Positions 56,050 to 64,000 of a stretch of 64,000 nt of DNA are shown here, piece by piece. The first letter of the stretch is position 1; each line of letters begins with the position of its first letter. Both the position numbers and the translations under genes were made by a program. Source of the DNA: WGAL01 sp964570865 (GTDB lineage: Bacteria > Bacteroidota > Ignavibacteria > Ignavibacteriales > Melioribacteraceae); contig CAZMZM010000006.1 of NCBI GenBank assembly GCA_964570865.1, forward strand, positions 1-64,000. Reading direction: 5' to 3'. The notes under the pieces are model-generated. The model saw only the letters and a list, made by a program, of their open reading frames with translations, was not told where the DNA came from and searched no databases.

Positions 56050-57975
56050 TTATTCGTCTTTCTTTTCTTCTTCAGTTGTTTCCGTAGATTCTTCCGCTTT
56101 TTCGTCGGTTGGCGTTTCAGCAGTTTCTTCCTTAGCTTCAACTTTTTCCGATTTTTCTTCAACAACCGGAGCTTTTACTTCTTTTTTAGCGGCTGCTCTG
56201 GCATCTGCTTTTGAAGAAGATTTGTCGGAGTAAAGATTAAAATCATTAGAATCAAATTTGGCAGTATCTGCATTTCTGATTGCATTAACAGAAGTTCTTT
56301 CCAACTTATGAGTTTCAATATATGATTGAATTTCCTCATCGGTTTGTTCTTTAAGAGCTGCGAGAACACTTAATACAATTTTCTTGTTTTCTTTGTCAAA
56401 TTCAACAACTCTCATTGTCAATTCATCTCCAATCGGGAAGCAGTAAGAAAGATTTTTAATCTTAGAAGTTGAAAGCTGAGCTTGAGGAACAAATCCGTCA
56501 ACTCCCAATGGAAGTTCAACAATAAGTCCTTTTTCAATAATCCTTACAACTTTGCCTTTTGTTGTAGCGCCTACTTTATATTCGGCTTCGAACTGCGGCC
56601 AAGGATTAGGCTTTATTTGCTTGTGTCCCAACGAAATTTTTCTATCGTCGGTATCGACTTCAAGTACAACAACTTCAAGTGTTTCACCTTTTTTAACGAT
56701 TTCGCCGGGGTGACGAACTTTTTTAGTCCATGATAAATCCGAAATATGTACCAATCCGTCAATACCCGGTTCCAATTCCACGAAAACACCGAAGTTGGTT
56801 AAGTTACGTACAACACCGGACTGGATTGAACCGACAGGATATTTAGTAAGTAATTCCTGCCACGGATCGGGAGTAAGTTGTTTCATACCAAGCGAGATTT
56901 TCTTGTCGTCTTTATCCAAACTTAGAATAACGGCGTCAACTACTTGTCCCATCGAAACAAACTGTGAAGGATGTGAAATATGCTGTGTCCAGCTCATTTC
57001 GGAGATGTGAATCAATCCTTCAATACCTTTTTCGATTTCAATAAATGCACCGTAATCCGTAAGAGATACAACTTTACCGCTAACTTTATCGCCGACTTTA
57101 TATTTCTCTTCGATATTTTCCCAAGGATGCGGAGTTAATTGTTTCAAACTAAGAGAAATTCTCTTCTTTTCTTTGTCGAAATCAGTAACAACGACTTTGA
57201 TTTTTTGGTCAAGTTCAACAACTTCTTTCGGATGATTGATTCTGCCCCAACTTAAGTCGGTGATATGAACCAAACCGTCAACTCCGCCCAAATCAACGAA
57301 AACGCCGAAATCGGTAATTGCTTTAACGGTTCCTTCAAGAATTTGACCTTTTTCAAGACCTTCAAGAATCTCTTTACGTTTGTCGGCATATTTTTCTTCA
57401 ATAAGAATTTTATGGGAAACTACAATATTTTCAGTAGGAATATTAACTTTAACAACTCTGAAATCCATCGATTCGCCAATTAATGCATCAAAATCTCTGA
57501 TCGGCTTAACATCAATTTGTGAGCCGGGCAAAAATGCTTCGATACCCATAAGGTCAACAACCATACCGCCTTTAATTCTTCTGATAATTTTACCGGTAAG
57601 AATTTCTTCGTTTTCAAAAGCGTTGATAATTGTGTTCCAAACCTTAAGGAAGTCTGCGCGTTTTTTGCTGATTACAAGATTACCTTCGTTATCTTCTACA
57701 CTTTCGATAACTATATCAACGGTATTTCCGATTTTAATCTCTTCGGTACTTGCAAATTCAGATTTTGGAATTGTACCATCCGATTTAAAACCAACATCAA
57801 TCACAACATTATCTTTATCGAATCCGCGGATAGTACCTTGAATAATTTCGCCTTCTTTAATATCATGAAAAGAAGCGTTAATTAGTTGTTCAAATTCAGC
57901 AATTTCTTCAGGAGTATAGCCTTCGTCAGTTATTAACTTGCCGGCATCCTGTTTTGCTAATTGTTCTTCGGACAT
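56050..57975 (-). CDS. rpsA: 30S ribosomal protein S1
   Basis: 641 residues. Six S1 RNA-binding domains in order, starting near residues 38, 120, 207, 292, 378 and 465; the third to fifth are the best conserved (GVFVDLGGVDGLVHITDLSW, GAFIEIEKGIEGLIHISEMSW, GVFVELEPGIDGLVHISDLSW). The last ~50 residues are a Glu/Lys/Thr-rich acidic tail, longer than in Escherichia coli. It binds mRNA leaders at the ribosome. Ribosome site GGAGG 5 bases before the ATG, stronger than at most genes here. Preceded by cmk, the classic order. Confidence 0.96.
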   Translation of the reverse strand: MSEEQLAKQDAGKLITDEGYTPEEIAEFEQLINASFHDIKEGEIIQGTIRGFDKDNVVIDVGFKSDGTIPKSEFASTEEIKIGNTVDIVIESVEDNEGNLVISKKRADFLKVWNTIINAFENEEILTGKIIRRIKGGMVVDLMGIEAFLPGSQIDVKPIRDFDALIGESMDFRVVKVNIPTENIVVSHKILIEEKYADKRKEILEGLEKGQILEGTVKAITDFGVFVDLGGVDGLVHITDLSWGRINHPKEVVELDQKIKVVVTDFDKEKKRISLSLKQLTPHPWENIEEKYKVGDKVSGKVVSLTDYGAFIEIEKGIEGLIHISEMSWTQHISHPSQFVSMGQVVDAVILSLDKDDKKISLGMKQLTPDPWQELLTKYPVGSIQSGVVRNLTNFGVFVELEPGIDGLVHISDLSWTKKVRHPGEIVKKGETLEVVVLEVDTDDRKISLGHKQIKPNPWPQFEAEYKVGATTKGKVVRIIEKGLIVELPLGVDGFVPQAQLSTSKIKNLSYCFPIGDELTMRVVEFDKENKKIVLSVLAALKEQTDEEIQSYIETHKLERTSVNAIRNADTAKFDSNDFNLYSDKSSSKADARAAAKKEVKAPVVEEKSEKVEAKEETAETPTDEKAEESTETTEEEKKDE

Positions 57976-58001
57976 TAATCCTCCAAATAGACTCTCTAAT
58001 T

Positions 58002-58067
58002 ACAAACTATTAAAAAATTAGCGAGCAAATACATTTATTTTAACATTAGTTACTTAAAATAGTTTGT
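58002..58067 (-). promoter_or_regulatory. inverted repeat in the rpsA leader
   Basis: ACAAACTATT (58002-58011) and AATAGTTTGT (58058-58067) are perfect 10-bp complements 46 bases apart. In the cmk-rpsA transcript they would close a large stem-loop between the cmk stop and the rpsA ribosome site. It could be an autoregulatory leader, as known for S1 in other bacteria, or an RNA-processing site. Confidence 0.45.
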
Positions 58068-58078
58068 TTTGTTTTAAA

Positions 58079-58756
58079 TTAATCTTCGTCTAATCTGTGT
58101 CTGATTTTATCTAATAAAAATTTTAATTCTTCATTTATTGTCATAGAAGTTGAGTCAATTTCAAAAGCGTCATCGGCTTTTGTTAAAGGACTGACTTTTC
58201 GACCGCTGTCAATTCTGTCGCGATTAGCTAAGTTTGCCTTAACTTCGCTAAGTGTAATTTCCACACCTTTATCAAGATATTCTTTTAATCTTCTTTCGGC
58301 GCGTGTATCCAATGAAGCCGTCAAATAAATTTTAATATCGGCATCAGGGAAAACGATTGTCGATGTATCGCGTCCTTCGGCAACTACCGTTTCACGGTTA
58401 CCCAACTCCCTCTGGATACGTACTAATACTTCACGAACTTCGGGAATCGTGCTGATATCACTAACCTTGTTATTAACTGCTGCGGAACGAATATTATCCG
58501 TTACTTCCTTGCCATCAATAAAAACTCGTGTAGTACCGTTTTCATATTTTATTTCAATTTTAGCATTACGAGCAAGTTCAATAACCTTATCTGTATCATC
58601 CTCAATTCCCTTTTCCATTGCGGCAAAAGTTATTGCACGATACATAGCACCGGTATCAATATATGTAGCATTTATCTGATCTGCTAAATATTTCGCTATC
58701 GTACTTTTTCCGGAGCCCGAGGGACCATCTATCGCTATGATTAAATTTTTTGACAT
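58079..58756 (-). CDS. cmk: cytidylate kinase
   Basis: About 225 residues. Phosphorylates CMP and dCMP. P-loop IAIDGPSGSGKST, TYIDTGAMYRA, VAEGRDTSTIVFPDADIKIYLTAS (GRD motif) and RAERR, all typical. The frame can start at 58774, but MSKNLIIAIDGP from the ATG at 58756 matches the usual N-terminus. Neither has a clear ribosome site. Co-transcribed with rpsA. Confidence 0.95.
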   Translation of the reverse strand: MSKNLIIAIDGPSGSGKSTIAKYLADQINATYIDTGAMYRAITFAAMEKGIEDDTDKVIELARNAKIEIKYENGTTRVFIDGKEVTDNIRSAAVNNKVSDISTIPEVREVLVRIQRELGNRETVVAEGRDTSTIVFPDADIKIYLTASLDTRAERRLKEYLDKGVEITLSEVKANLANRDRIDSGRKVSPLTKADDAFEIDSTSMTINEELKFLLDKIRHRLDED

Positions 58757-58774
58757 AGTTGAGAAAAATAACAT

Positions 58775-59178
58775 AAAAAAATGTGTTTTTCAATTAAATA
58801 GAAAATAATTTTTACATTTTTTCTTGTTACTTAATAAAACAAAATAAGAATATTTTTTGGATTCATTCTCAAACAGATAATAAATGCCGCTAAAAAAAAT
58901 GTTATAATTTTATCAAATATAAAGCATATCTTGACAGTGTTATTAATGACACTCTTGTTTAGAGAGTTCCTAAAATTCGAAATTCTTCGGCTAAGGATTA
59001 GGAAGTATCTGCCAACAAAGAAAATTATCAATCACCAAGTAATAGGTCGATGTTTCTCCATGCTAAATGAACTTGAGTTTATAAAGCAGAAATATTTCGA
59101 AATACAAAAGAGGAACATCCCACATTCATTAGAAAATCCAAAAAGTTAATAAATAATTTCAACGTCCAGAATAGAATA
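58775..59178. other. intergenic region with a doubtful plus-strand frame
   Basis: A plus-strand frame of 72 codons from a TTG (58931-59149; also an ATG at 58946) encodes a basic helical peptide (FLKFEILRLRIRKYLPTKK, then LNELEFIKQKYFEIQKRN). I do not recognise it. TTGACA and the near-palindrome AGTGTTATTAATGACACT lie at 58931-58953. It may be a small gene, a decayed gene or non-coding. Confidence 0.3.
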
Positions 59179-59610
59179 TTAAATCTCAAAACTATTTTTT
59201 TTATGCTTTAAGTTTTTATCACCGAAGTAAATAATTAATTCAGCAACGAAAATACCTAAAATTGCACCAAGCGTATCAGCAATAAAATCCAAAAAGTCAG
59301 CTTGGCGCTTCGGGATGACTAACTGGTGGATTTCATCAAATCCGGCATATAATATTGCAATGATGAGCGTAAAAAATAATCTCTTTAAAATTAAATAATG
59401 CGACTTGAAAAACCGGAAGAAAAACATCAATAAAAAAGCAAGTCCAAAATAAGCAAGGATGTGCTCAACTTTATCACTGAGTTTAATCGAGTTAACTATC
59501 ACATTTCCGGGTAAAGTTGTAAGAGTAAAAATGAGCGCCCAATAAAAGATTAATGGGCGCAAAATAAACTTGCGCGGATTTTCCGCAATAATACTATATA
59601 ACCGACGCAT
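59179..59610 (-). CDS. VanZ-family membrane protein
   Basis: 143 residues with four membrane helices. The VanZ-like signatures are present: LSDKVEHILAYFGLAFLLMF, YAGFDEIHQLVIPKRQADFLDFIADTLGAILGIF. The family is named for a teicoplanin-resistance gene, but most members are of unknown role. The gene overlaps the end of nnr by 17 bp and so is probably its operon partner. Confidence 0.85.
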   Translation of the reverse strand: MRRLYSIIAENPRKFILRPLIFYWALIFTLTTLPGNVIVNSIKLSDKVEHILAYFGLAFLLMFFFRFFKSHYLILKRLFFTLIIAILYAGFDEIHQLVIPKRQADFLDFIADTLGAILGIFVAELIIYFGDKNLKHKKNSFEI

Positions 59611-61159
59611 CTAAAAACTTAATAGTGTGTGGTATGTTTAACATAATATCTTTTGCGGTAAAACCAAATATTGTCTTATCGGGACGAAGCAAATCGGCTG
59701 ATAGAGAGTGAATATAAACTCCTGCAATTACTGCATCTTCATGATTTTTGCTTTGAGCTAAAAACGACGCAATAACACCGCTTAATACGTCTCCGCTTCC
59801 GAATTTCGCCATTCCGGCATTTCCGGTTGTATTAATAAACGCTTCACCTTCGGGATTAAATATTATTGTGGGAGCGCCTTTTAACACAAGATAAGCTCCG
59901 GTTTCTATTGCGAACTCACTTCCATATTTTAAAACATCCGACTTGAGTTCTTGGAGAGTTATTCCCAGCAAATCGGAAAATTCTTTTTGATGCGGAGTTA
60001 ATATAAAATTTTTCAGATTTTGTTTTTTATATCCTCCGTTACGCATAGGATAAAGTCCGTCGGCATCTAAAACAACCGGCTTCCCTTTCAATTGTTCAAG
60101 CAATTGTAAAACAGCTTCTTGCGTTTCCTCTTCTCTTCCTAATCCGGGACCAATTGTAACTACATCAGCCCATTCCGTTTTATCCCCGAAATCTGCCAAA
60201 TCAGAAGGTGTTAAGAATTCTTTATTCCCATTTTCATACGGAATAAAAATCAACCCGATATTTTCATCATGGAAATAATTTCTCACATTTTTAGGAACAG
60301 CCAACAAAGATGCTCCACTGCCGGAATAGAAAACGGAAGAAGCGGAAAAAATTGCAGCGCCGACATATTTACCTGAACCGGCAATAGTTAAAACTTTTCC
60401 AGCGGAATATTTATTTAGCTCAACAGTCTTAACCGGTAAAGCTTCGTATGCGTCTTCAGGTTCAATCAAATAAACACCGCTCTGCTGCGATTCAAAGTAT
60501 TCTTCTCCGATTCCAATGTACCCCTTTACTACTTTTCCGGAAAAAGCTTTTCCCTTTTCAAAAAACAATCCTTGTTTATATCCACCTAAAGCAACTGTTA
60601 AATCGGCATCAAAAATAATATCACCATTACCGGTATCTGCATTTAATCCGCTGGGAACGTCAATGGCAACGCGAATTGCGTTAAATTCGTTTGCCTTTGA
60701 GATAATTTTATCATAAGGGGATTTTAACTTTCCCGTAGCTCCCGTCCCTAACATAGCGTCAATAATTACTGAACAATCATTCAGTTTATTTAAGTCACGT
60801 GAAGATTTGTAAAGTATAATCTCACCGGAGTTTGTTTGCTTCAGTAAATTTTTTGTTGCATTAAAATTCAGCAAAGCGTCCCCTTTTAATGTTTTATCAT
60901 CCGCTAAAGCTAATATTTTAACAAAAAATCCATTGTTGATAAAATGACGAGCAGTTGTAAAACCGTCTCCGCCGTTGTTCCCTTTGCCGGTTAAGATTCC
61001 GATTGACATAGAATTATTAATTTCAGGAAATTCTTTAAGTATTTCAAGAAAAACGGAACGGGAAGCGTTTTCCATTAGCATTGGACCTTGCAGTCCGAGA
61101 ATATCAACTGCATAAGCGTCTGCAAGACGATTCTGTTTAGCTGTAAATAAAGGTATCAT
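59594..61159 (-). CDS. nnr: bifunctional NAD(P)H-hydrate epimerase / ADP-dependent dehydratase
   Basis: 521 residues. The N-terminal YjeF_N epimerase domain (about 1-215) has GKGNNGGDGFTTARHF and IDAMLGTGATGKL, and the C-terminal ribokinase-like dehydratase (about 230-515) has VVTIGPGLGREEET, VVLDADGLYP and FGSGDVLSGVIASF. Together they repair hydrated NAD(P)H. The fused form is the common bacterial one. Confidence 0.95.
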   Translation of the reverse strand: MIPLFTAKQNRLADAYAVDILGLQGPMLMENASRSVFLEILKEFPEINNSMSIGILTGKGNNGGDGFTTARHFINNGFFVKILALADDKTLKGDALLNFNATKNLLKQTNSGEIILYKSSRDLNKLNDCSVIIDAMLGTGATGKLKSPYDKIISKANEFNAIRVAIDVPSGLNADTGNGDIIFDADLTVALGGYKQGLFFEKGKAFSGKVVKGYIGIGEEYFESQQSGVYLIEPEDAYEALPVKTVELNKYSAGKVLTIAGSGKYVGAAIFSASSVFYSGSGASLLAVPKNVRNYFHDENIGLIFIPYENGNKEFLTPSDLADFGDKTEWADVVTIGPGLGREEETQEAVLQLLEQLKGKPVVLDADGLYPMRNGGYKKQNLKNFILTPHQKEFSDLLGITLQELKSDVLKYGSEFAIETGAYLVLKGAPTIIFNPEGEAFINTTGNAGMAKFGSGDVLSGVIASFLAQSKNHEDAVIAGVYIHSLSADLLRPDKTIFGFTAKDIMLNIPHTIKFLDASVI

Positions 61160-61358
61160 ATCATTGCCTCTTTTAAAATATTAATTACTACAAAATTAAT
61201 AATTAATTGTTAATCATTGCGTTTTAAACATAAAAATCTACCGATGGAAAATAAAGGAAATTCCTACTGACTATACGATTACAAAATCCGCATTTTTTTT
61301 ACTTAAAGATTTGTTTCTATAAATCTTTGAGGTTACTTTCCCCACTTTAAAATTAAAA

Positions 61359-61388
61359 AAGCCGCTAATAGCTTTAAATTAGCGGCTT
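61359..61388 (-). terminator. intrinsic terminator downstream of the antiporter operon
   Basis: AAGCCGCTAAT and ATTAGCGGCTT form a perfect 11-bp stem with an 8-base loop, followed on the minus strand by TTTTAATTTT. It lies 20 bases after the stop of the small gene at 61409. Confidence 0.93.
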
Positions 61389-61408
61389 GAAATTAAATTA
61401 ATGAACTA

Positions 61409-61777
61409 CTATTCAACAAAAAGAACATCTTCACTCATTTCTTCAATTGTAACCATGTGATTTTCTCCGATTTTAAAATCAAGACGTTTATGATTACTAA
61501 AATCAAAAACATCTTTGCCGTCTTCAACCATAACAACTTTAATTAAGTCGTAATCTGAAAGCTCGGATTTTAAATCGCTGAAATCAAGTAAATACATTTC
61601 CGTAAAAGTATCTTTATGATTAATTAAAACACCATGTTTGGCTTTTGAACAAAAGTTTGTATAAACTTTACCTGCTACAGCTACTTTTAATACCATTGCA
61701 TTAAAAGGCAAAAGTATTCTGTTGCCGTAACATAAACCGTGGTTTTTCTCTTTTAATACATCTTCTAATTTTTTCAT
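61409..61777 (-). CDS. small cytoplasmic protein of unknown function, antiporter partner
   Basis: About 122 residues, no signal or membrane helix, rich in Asp/Glu/Lys. Blocks include LLPFNAMVLKVAVAGKVYTN, HGVLINHKDTFTEMYLLDF and RLDFKIGENHMVTIEEM. I do not recognise a family. The start at 61777 has GGAGAGGA 4-11 bases upstream and begins next to the antiporter stop; an earlier in-frame ATG at 61819 lies inside the antiporter gene. Tight coupling and a shared terminator suggest it works with, or modulates, the transporter. Confidence 0.8.
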   Translation of the reverse strand: MKKLEDVLKEKNHGLCYGNRILLPFNAMVLKVAVAGKVYTNFCSKAKHGVLINHKDTFTEMYLLDFSDLKSELSDYDLIKVVMVEDGKDVFDFSNHKRLDFKIGENHMVTIEEMSEDVLFVE

Positions 61778-61778
61778 A

Positions 61779-63233
61779 TTATCCTCTCCCAAAGAAAAAT
61801 ACGTACCAAACCAAAGCAAATACCGGTACTAATATTATTAGGGAATATTTAATTATATATGCAAAGAAACTCGGCATTTTAACGCCGGCGCTTTCAGTAA
61901 TTGATTTAACCATAAAGTTAGGACCATTACCAATATAAGTAAGTGAACCAAAGAATACAGCACTAACAGAAATTGCTTCAAGATAGAGCGAATGATTTTC
62001 CATAAAGAATTTAACATCTTTTATCGAATCAGGATTTAAACCGAATTTACCGAATGCGGCACTGAAGAAGTTAACATAAGTAGGTGTATTATCCAATACA
62101 CCGGAGAGCGCACCGGTTGCCCAGTAAAAGACACCTGCGTCAAGCTGACTTCCGAATGCATGAGCTTCGTGTGCAATAAGTTGAAGAGCAGGAACCATTG
62201 TCCAAAAAATTCCGATAAAGAGATAAGCAACTTCTCTAATCGGTTCCCATTCAAATTCGTTTCCTTTAAGCGCTTCCTTATCAGCATAGCGGAACGAGAA
62301 ATAGACAACAGCAAACATTATTATTTCTCTAATTCCTACCGGGAACGGCATTAAGTCGGGTACCCAACTTATTACGTTAGGATCAATAAAAACAGAAATT
62401 AATATGATTACGAGGAACCAAATACTTTTTAATCCGATAATTTCGATCTTTCCGGAATAGGATTGAGAAGACTCACTTTCATCTTTATTTCTAACATCAA
62501 ATAAATAAAAGATAACAAGAAGCAACAAAATAGTAGGCAACCAAATAATCCAAACATGTTCAATTACCCAGAAAAAATCGACACCTTTCAAAAATCCCAT
62601 AAATAACGGAGGATCGCCGATAGGCGTAAGTGCACCACCAATATTACTTACGAGAAAGATAAAAAATATAATTTGATATGGTTTTACTCTACCCTTGTTA
62701 ACACGCAAAAAGGGACGAATTAAAACCATTGAAGCGCCGGTTGTACCGATAATGTTAGCCAATACAGCTCCGATGAAAAGCATGGCAACATTTAACATTG
62801 GAGTTGATTTTTTATCAATCTTGATTAAAATGCCGCCTGAAGCTACAAATAATGATGAGAGCAGAGCAATAAAGGAAATATACTCAGCTGTCGTGTGAAG
62901 CAGACTATGAAAATTCTGCAAAATAATAATATAGTAGAGGACAACAATAATGCCCAATGATGCAGCGATTAACGGGTAATATTTTTCCCAGAAATGCTGA
63001 TAGAAAAGAGGACCTGTTGCAATCATCCCCAATAAAACAATAAAAGGAATTACCATCCAACCTGAAGGCAACTCCCCTTCTTCCTCCTCGCCGCTTGTTG
63101 CTTCGGCTTGGTTTTCCACAACTTGCGTTTGCTTAACGACTCCGGCGTGGTTAGCTTCCTGAGCGAAAACTTTTGTCTCCGAGAAGGAAGCCACTACAAA
63201 GAAAAGCAAACCCAGTAGTAATAATTTTTTCAT
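61779..63233 (-). CDS. sodium:proton antiporter, NhaD/arsenite-permease type
   Basis: 484 residues. A signal-like first helix (1-24) is followed by a polar Glu-rich stretch (LPSG preceded by GEEEEGE) and about 11-12 membrane helices. Ion-transporter-superfamily blocks: ANIIGTTGASMVLIRPFLRVNKG, SNIGGALTPIGDPPLFMGFL and SGVLDNTPTYVNFF. The D-N-T-P motif and GD-PP turn fit sodium:proton antiporters related to NhaD. The cleavable-looking N-terminal signal is also seen in eukaryote-like and some bacterial members. It exchanges Na+ for H+ at the inner membrane. Downstream is the small unknown gene. Confidence 0.85.
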   Translation of the reverse strand: MKKLLLLGLLFFVVASFSETKVFAQEANHAGVVKQTQVVENQAEATSGEEEEGELPSGWMVIPFIVLLGMIATGPLFYQHFWEKYYPLIAASLGIIVVLYYIIILQNFHSLLHTTAEYISFIALLSSLFVASGGILIKIDKKSTPMLNVAMLFIGAVLANIIGTTGASMVLIRPFLRVNKGRVKPYQIIFFIFLVSNIGGALTPIGDPPLFMGFLKGVDFFWVIEHVWIIWLPTILLLLVIFYLFDVRNKDESESSQSYSGKIEIIGLKSIWFLVIILISVFIDPNVISWVPDLMPFPVGIREIIMFAVVYFSFRYADKEALKGNEFEWEPIREVAYLFIGIFWTMVPALQLIAHEAHAFGSQLDAGVFYWATGALSGVLDNTPTYVNFFSAAFGKFGLNPDSIKDVKFFMENHSLYLEAISVSAVFFGSLTYIGNGPNFMVKSITESAGVKMPSFFAYIIKYSLIILVPVFALVWYVFFFGRG

Positions 63234-63326
63234 TTTAAATCCTTAATTAATTAATGATAGTGTAACCGTACAACTTTATATAAAATCCAACAAAAAAATC
63301 TCCAACAGCATCAGAACCAAAATTCA

Positions 63327-63358
63327 TTATCAATTGTCAATTATCAATTGTCAATTAA
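63327..63358. repeat. short TCAATTATCAATTG-type repeat, copy 3
   Basis: TTATCAATTGTCAATT repeated twice, ending against the asnS stop codon. Same unit as the repeats at 31602-31634 and, more loosely, 55933-55970. Confidence 0.6.
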
Positions 63359-64000
63359 TTAGGGTGTATTTCTGTAAATCATCCGAGGGAACGGAATTGC
63401 TTCGCGAAGATGTTCTATTCCGCAGATCCAGGCAACTGTTCGTTCAAGTCCAAGTCCGAAACCGCTATGAGGAACAGAGCCGAATTTTCTTAAATCCAAA
63501 TACCATTGGAAAAAATCCATTGGTAAGTTATGCTCTTTAATTCTGCTTACTAAAACATCGTAATCATCTTCGCGTTGACTTCCGCCGATTATTTCGCCGT
63601 AACCTTCCGGTGCAAGTACATCAACAGCGAGTGCAAGTTTTTCATTCTCGGGATCGCGTTTCATGTAAAAGGCTTTAACGGCAGCCGGATAACGATGCAC
63701 CATAACGGGACGGTCGAATTGGTTCGAGATTATCGCTTCATCCGGAGCGCCAAAATCATCGCCCCATTCAAAATCGCTTCCGTTTTTGTGTAATATTTCA
63801 ACAGCTTCATCATACGAAACACGAGGAAAAGGACGCACAACTGATTCCAATTTGCTCGTATCCCGTTCCAGAGTTTTTAATTCTTCCGCTCTATCTTCGA
63901 GTACTGATTTTACAATATATTCCAAGAACTCTTCAGCTAAATCCATATCCTGTTCCAAATCGTAAAACGCCATTTCAGGTTCAACCATCCAGAACTCTGT
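63359..64000 (-). CDS. asnS: asparaginyl-tRNA synthetase, C-terminal part (cut by window edge)
   Basis: About 213 C-terminal residues; the gene continues past 64000. Class II synthetase motif 2 region EFWMVEPEMAFYDLEQDMDLAEEF, then FPRVSYDEAVEIL, GSQREDDYDVL and motif 3 GSVPHSGFGLGLERTVAWICGIEHLREAIPFPR, and a RNTP end. AsnRS is preferred over AspRS for EFWMVEPEM and GIEHLREAIPF. A repeat sits directly on the stop codon. Confidence 0.95.
   Translation of the reverse strand, partial: TEFWMVEPEMAFYDLEQDMDLAEEFLEYIVKSVLEDRAEELKTLERDTSKLESVVRPFPRVSYDEAVEILHKNGSDFEWGDDFGAPDEAIISNQFDRPVMVHRYPAAVKAFYMKRDPENEKLALAVDVLAPEGYGEIIGGSQREDDYDVLVSRIKEHNLPMDFFQWYLDLRKFGSVPHSGFGLGLERTVAWICGIEHLREAIPFPRMIYRNTP

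Noticed and set aside
57380..57841. 153-codon plus-strand frame inside rpsA
   Set aside because: Antisense shadow; S1 domains on the minus strand are unambiguous.

Overview
The window looks like chromosome from an Ignavibacteria-type member of the Bacteroidota/Chlorobi group. It is AT-rich. The giant secreted protein ends in a type IX secretion (T9SS) sorting domain with the NYPNPFNP signature usual in that lineage. Two promoter-like sites resemble the Bacteroidota form (TTTG, about 20 bp, TAnnTTTG). Housekeeping genes (rho, rpsA, adk, murB, asnS) are intact, and I see no phage, insertion sequence or CRISPR array. Species-level assignment is inference.

Left part (380-23371, all minus strand): a compact nine-gene run that I read as one operon. 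In transcription order it encodes a two-helix GldL-like motor protein, a short one-helix GldM-like protein, a secreted 360-residue protein, two tandem copies of a pair of outer-membrane beta-barrel proteins (A1-B1, A2-B2), a 4646-residue secreted protein, and a cohesin-bearing lipoprotein. The giant protein has 44 tandem ~93-residue domains by my count, a dockerin, a cohesin-like domain and a T9SS tail. The arrangement suggests an envelope machine that energises and displays a very long surface fibre, possibly held by cohesin-dockerin contacts. This is the most novel part of the window. A DUF2254-like membrane protein lies just upstream.

Middle (25 kb to 46.9 kb): a Bacteroidota-type promoter drives tRNA-Arg(ACG), followed after 16 bp by tadA, the enzyme that deaminates that tRNA, then adk. 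Convergent to these is a tight operon rho - GWxTD protein - pdxA - methyltransferase - ftsE. Next come comEC - murB - MFS transporter, then polyprenyl synthase, a MORN protein, prmC and dtd, then a TAXI-type TRAP transporter. A plus-strand pair of M16 peptidases (one catalytic, one degenerate) runs into a convergent YibQ-like deacetylase-fold gene.

Right part (47 kb to 64 kb): a TonB-dependent receptor flanked by AT-rich gene-poor DNA, a small outer-membrane protein, the operon mtaB - DUF5683-like - truA - SDR - outer-membrane protein - enoyl-CoA hydratase, cmk-rpsA with a long inverted repeat in the rpsA leader, nnr-vanZ, an NhaD/arsenite-permease-type antiporter with a small unknown partner, and the 3' part of asnS running off the edge. 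A short A+T palindromic repeat (TCAATTATCAATTG-like) recurs downstream of three minus-strand genes.
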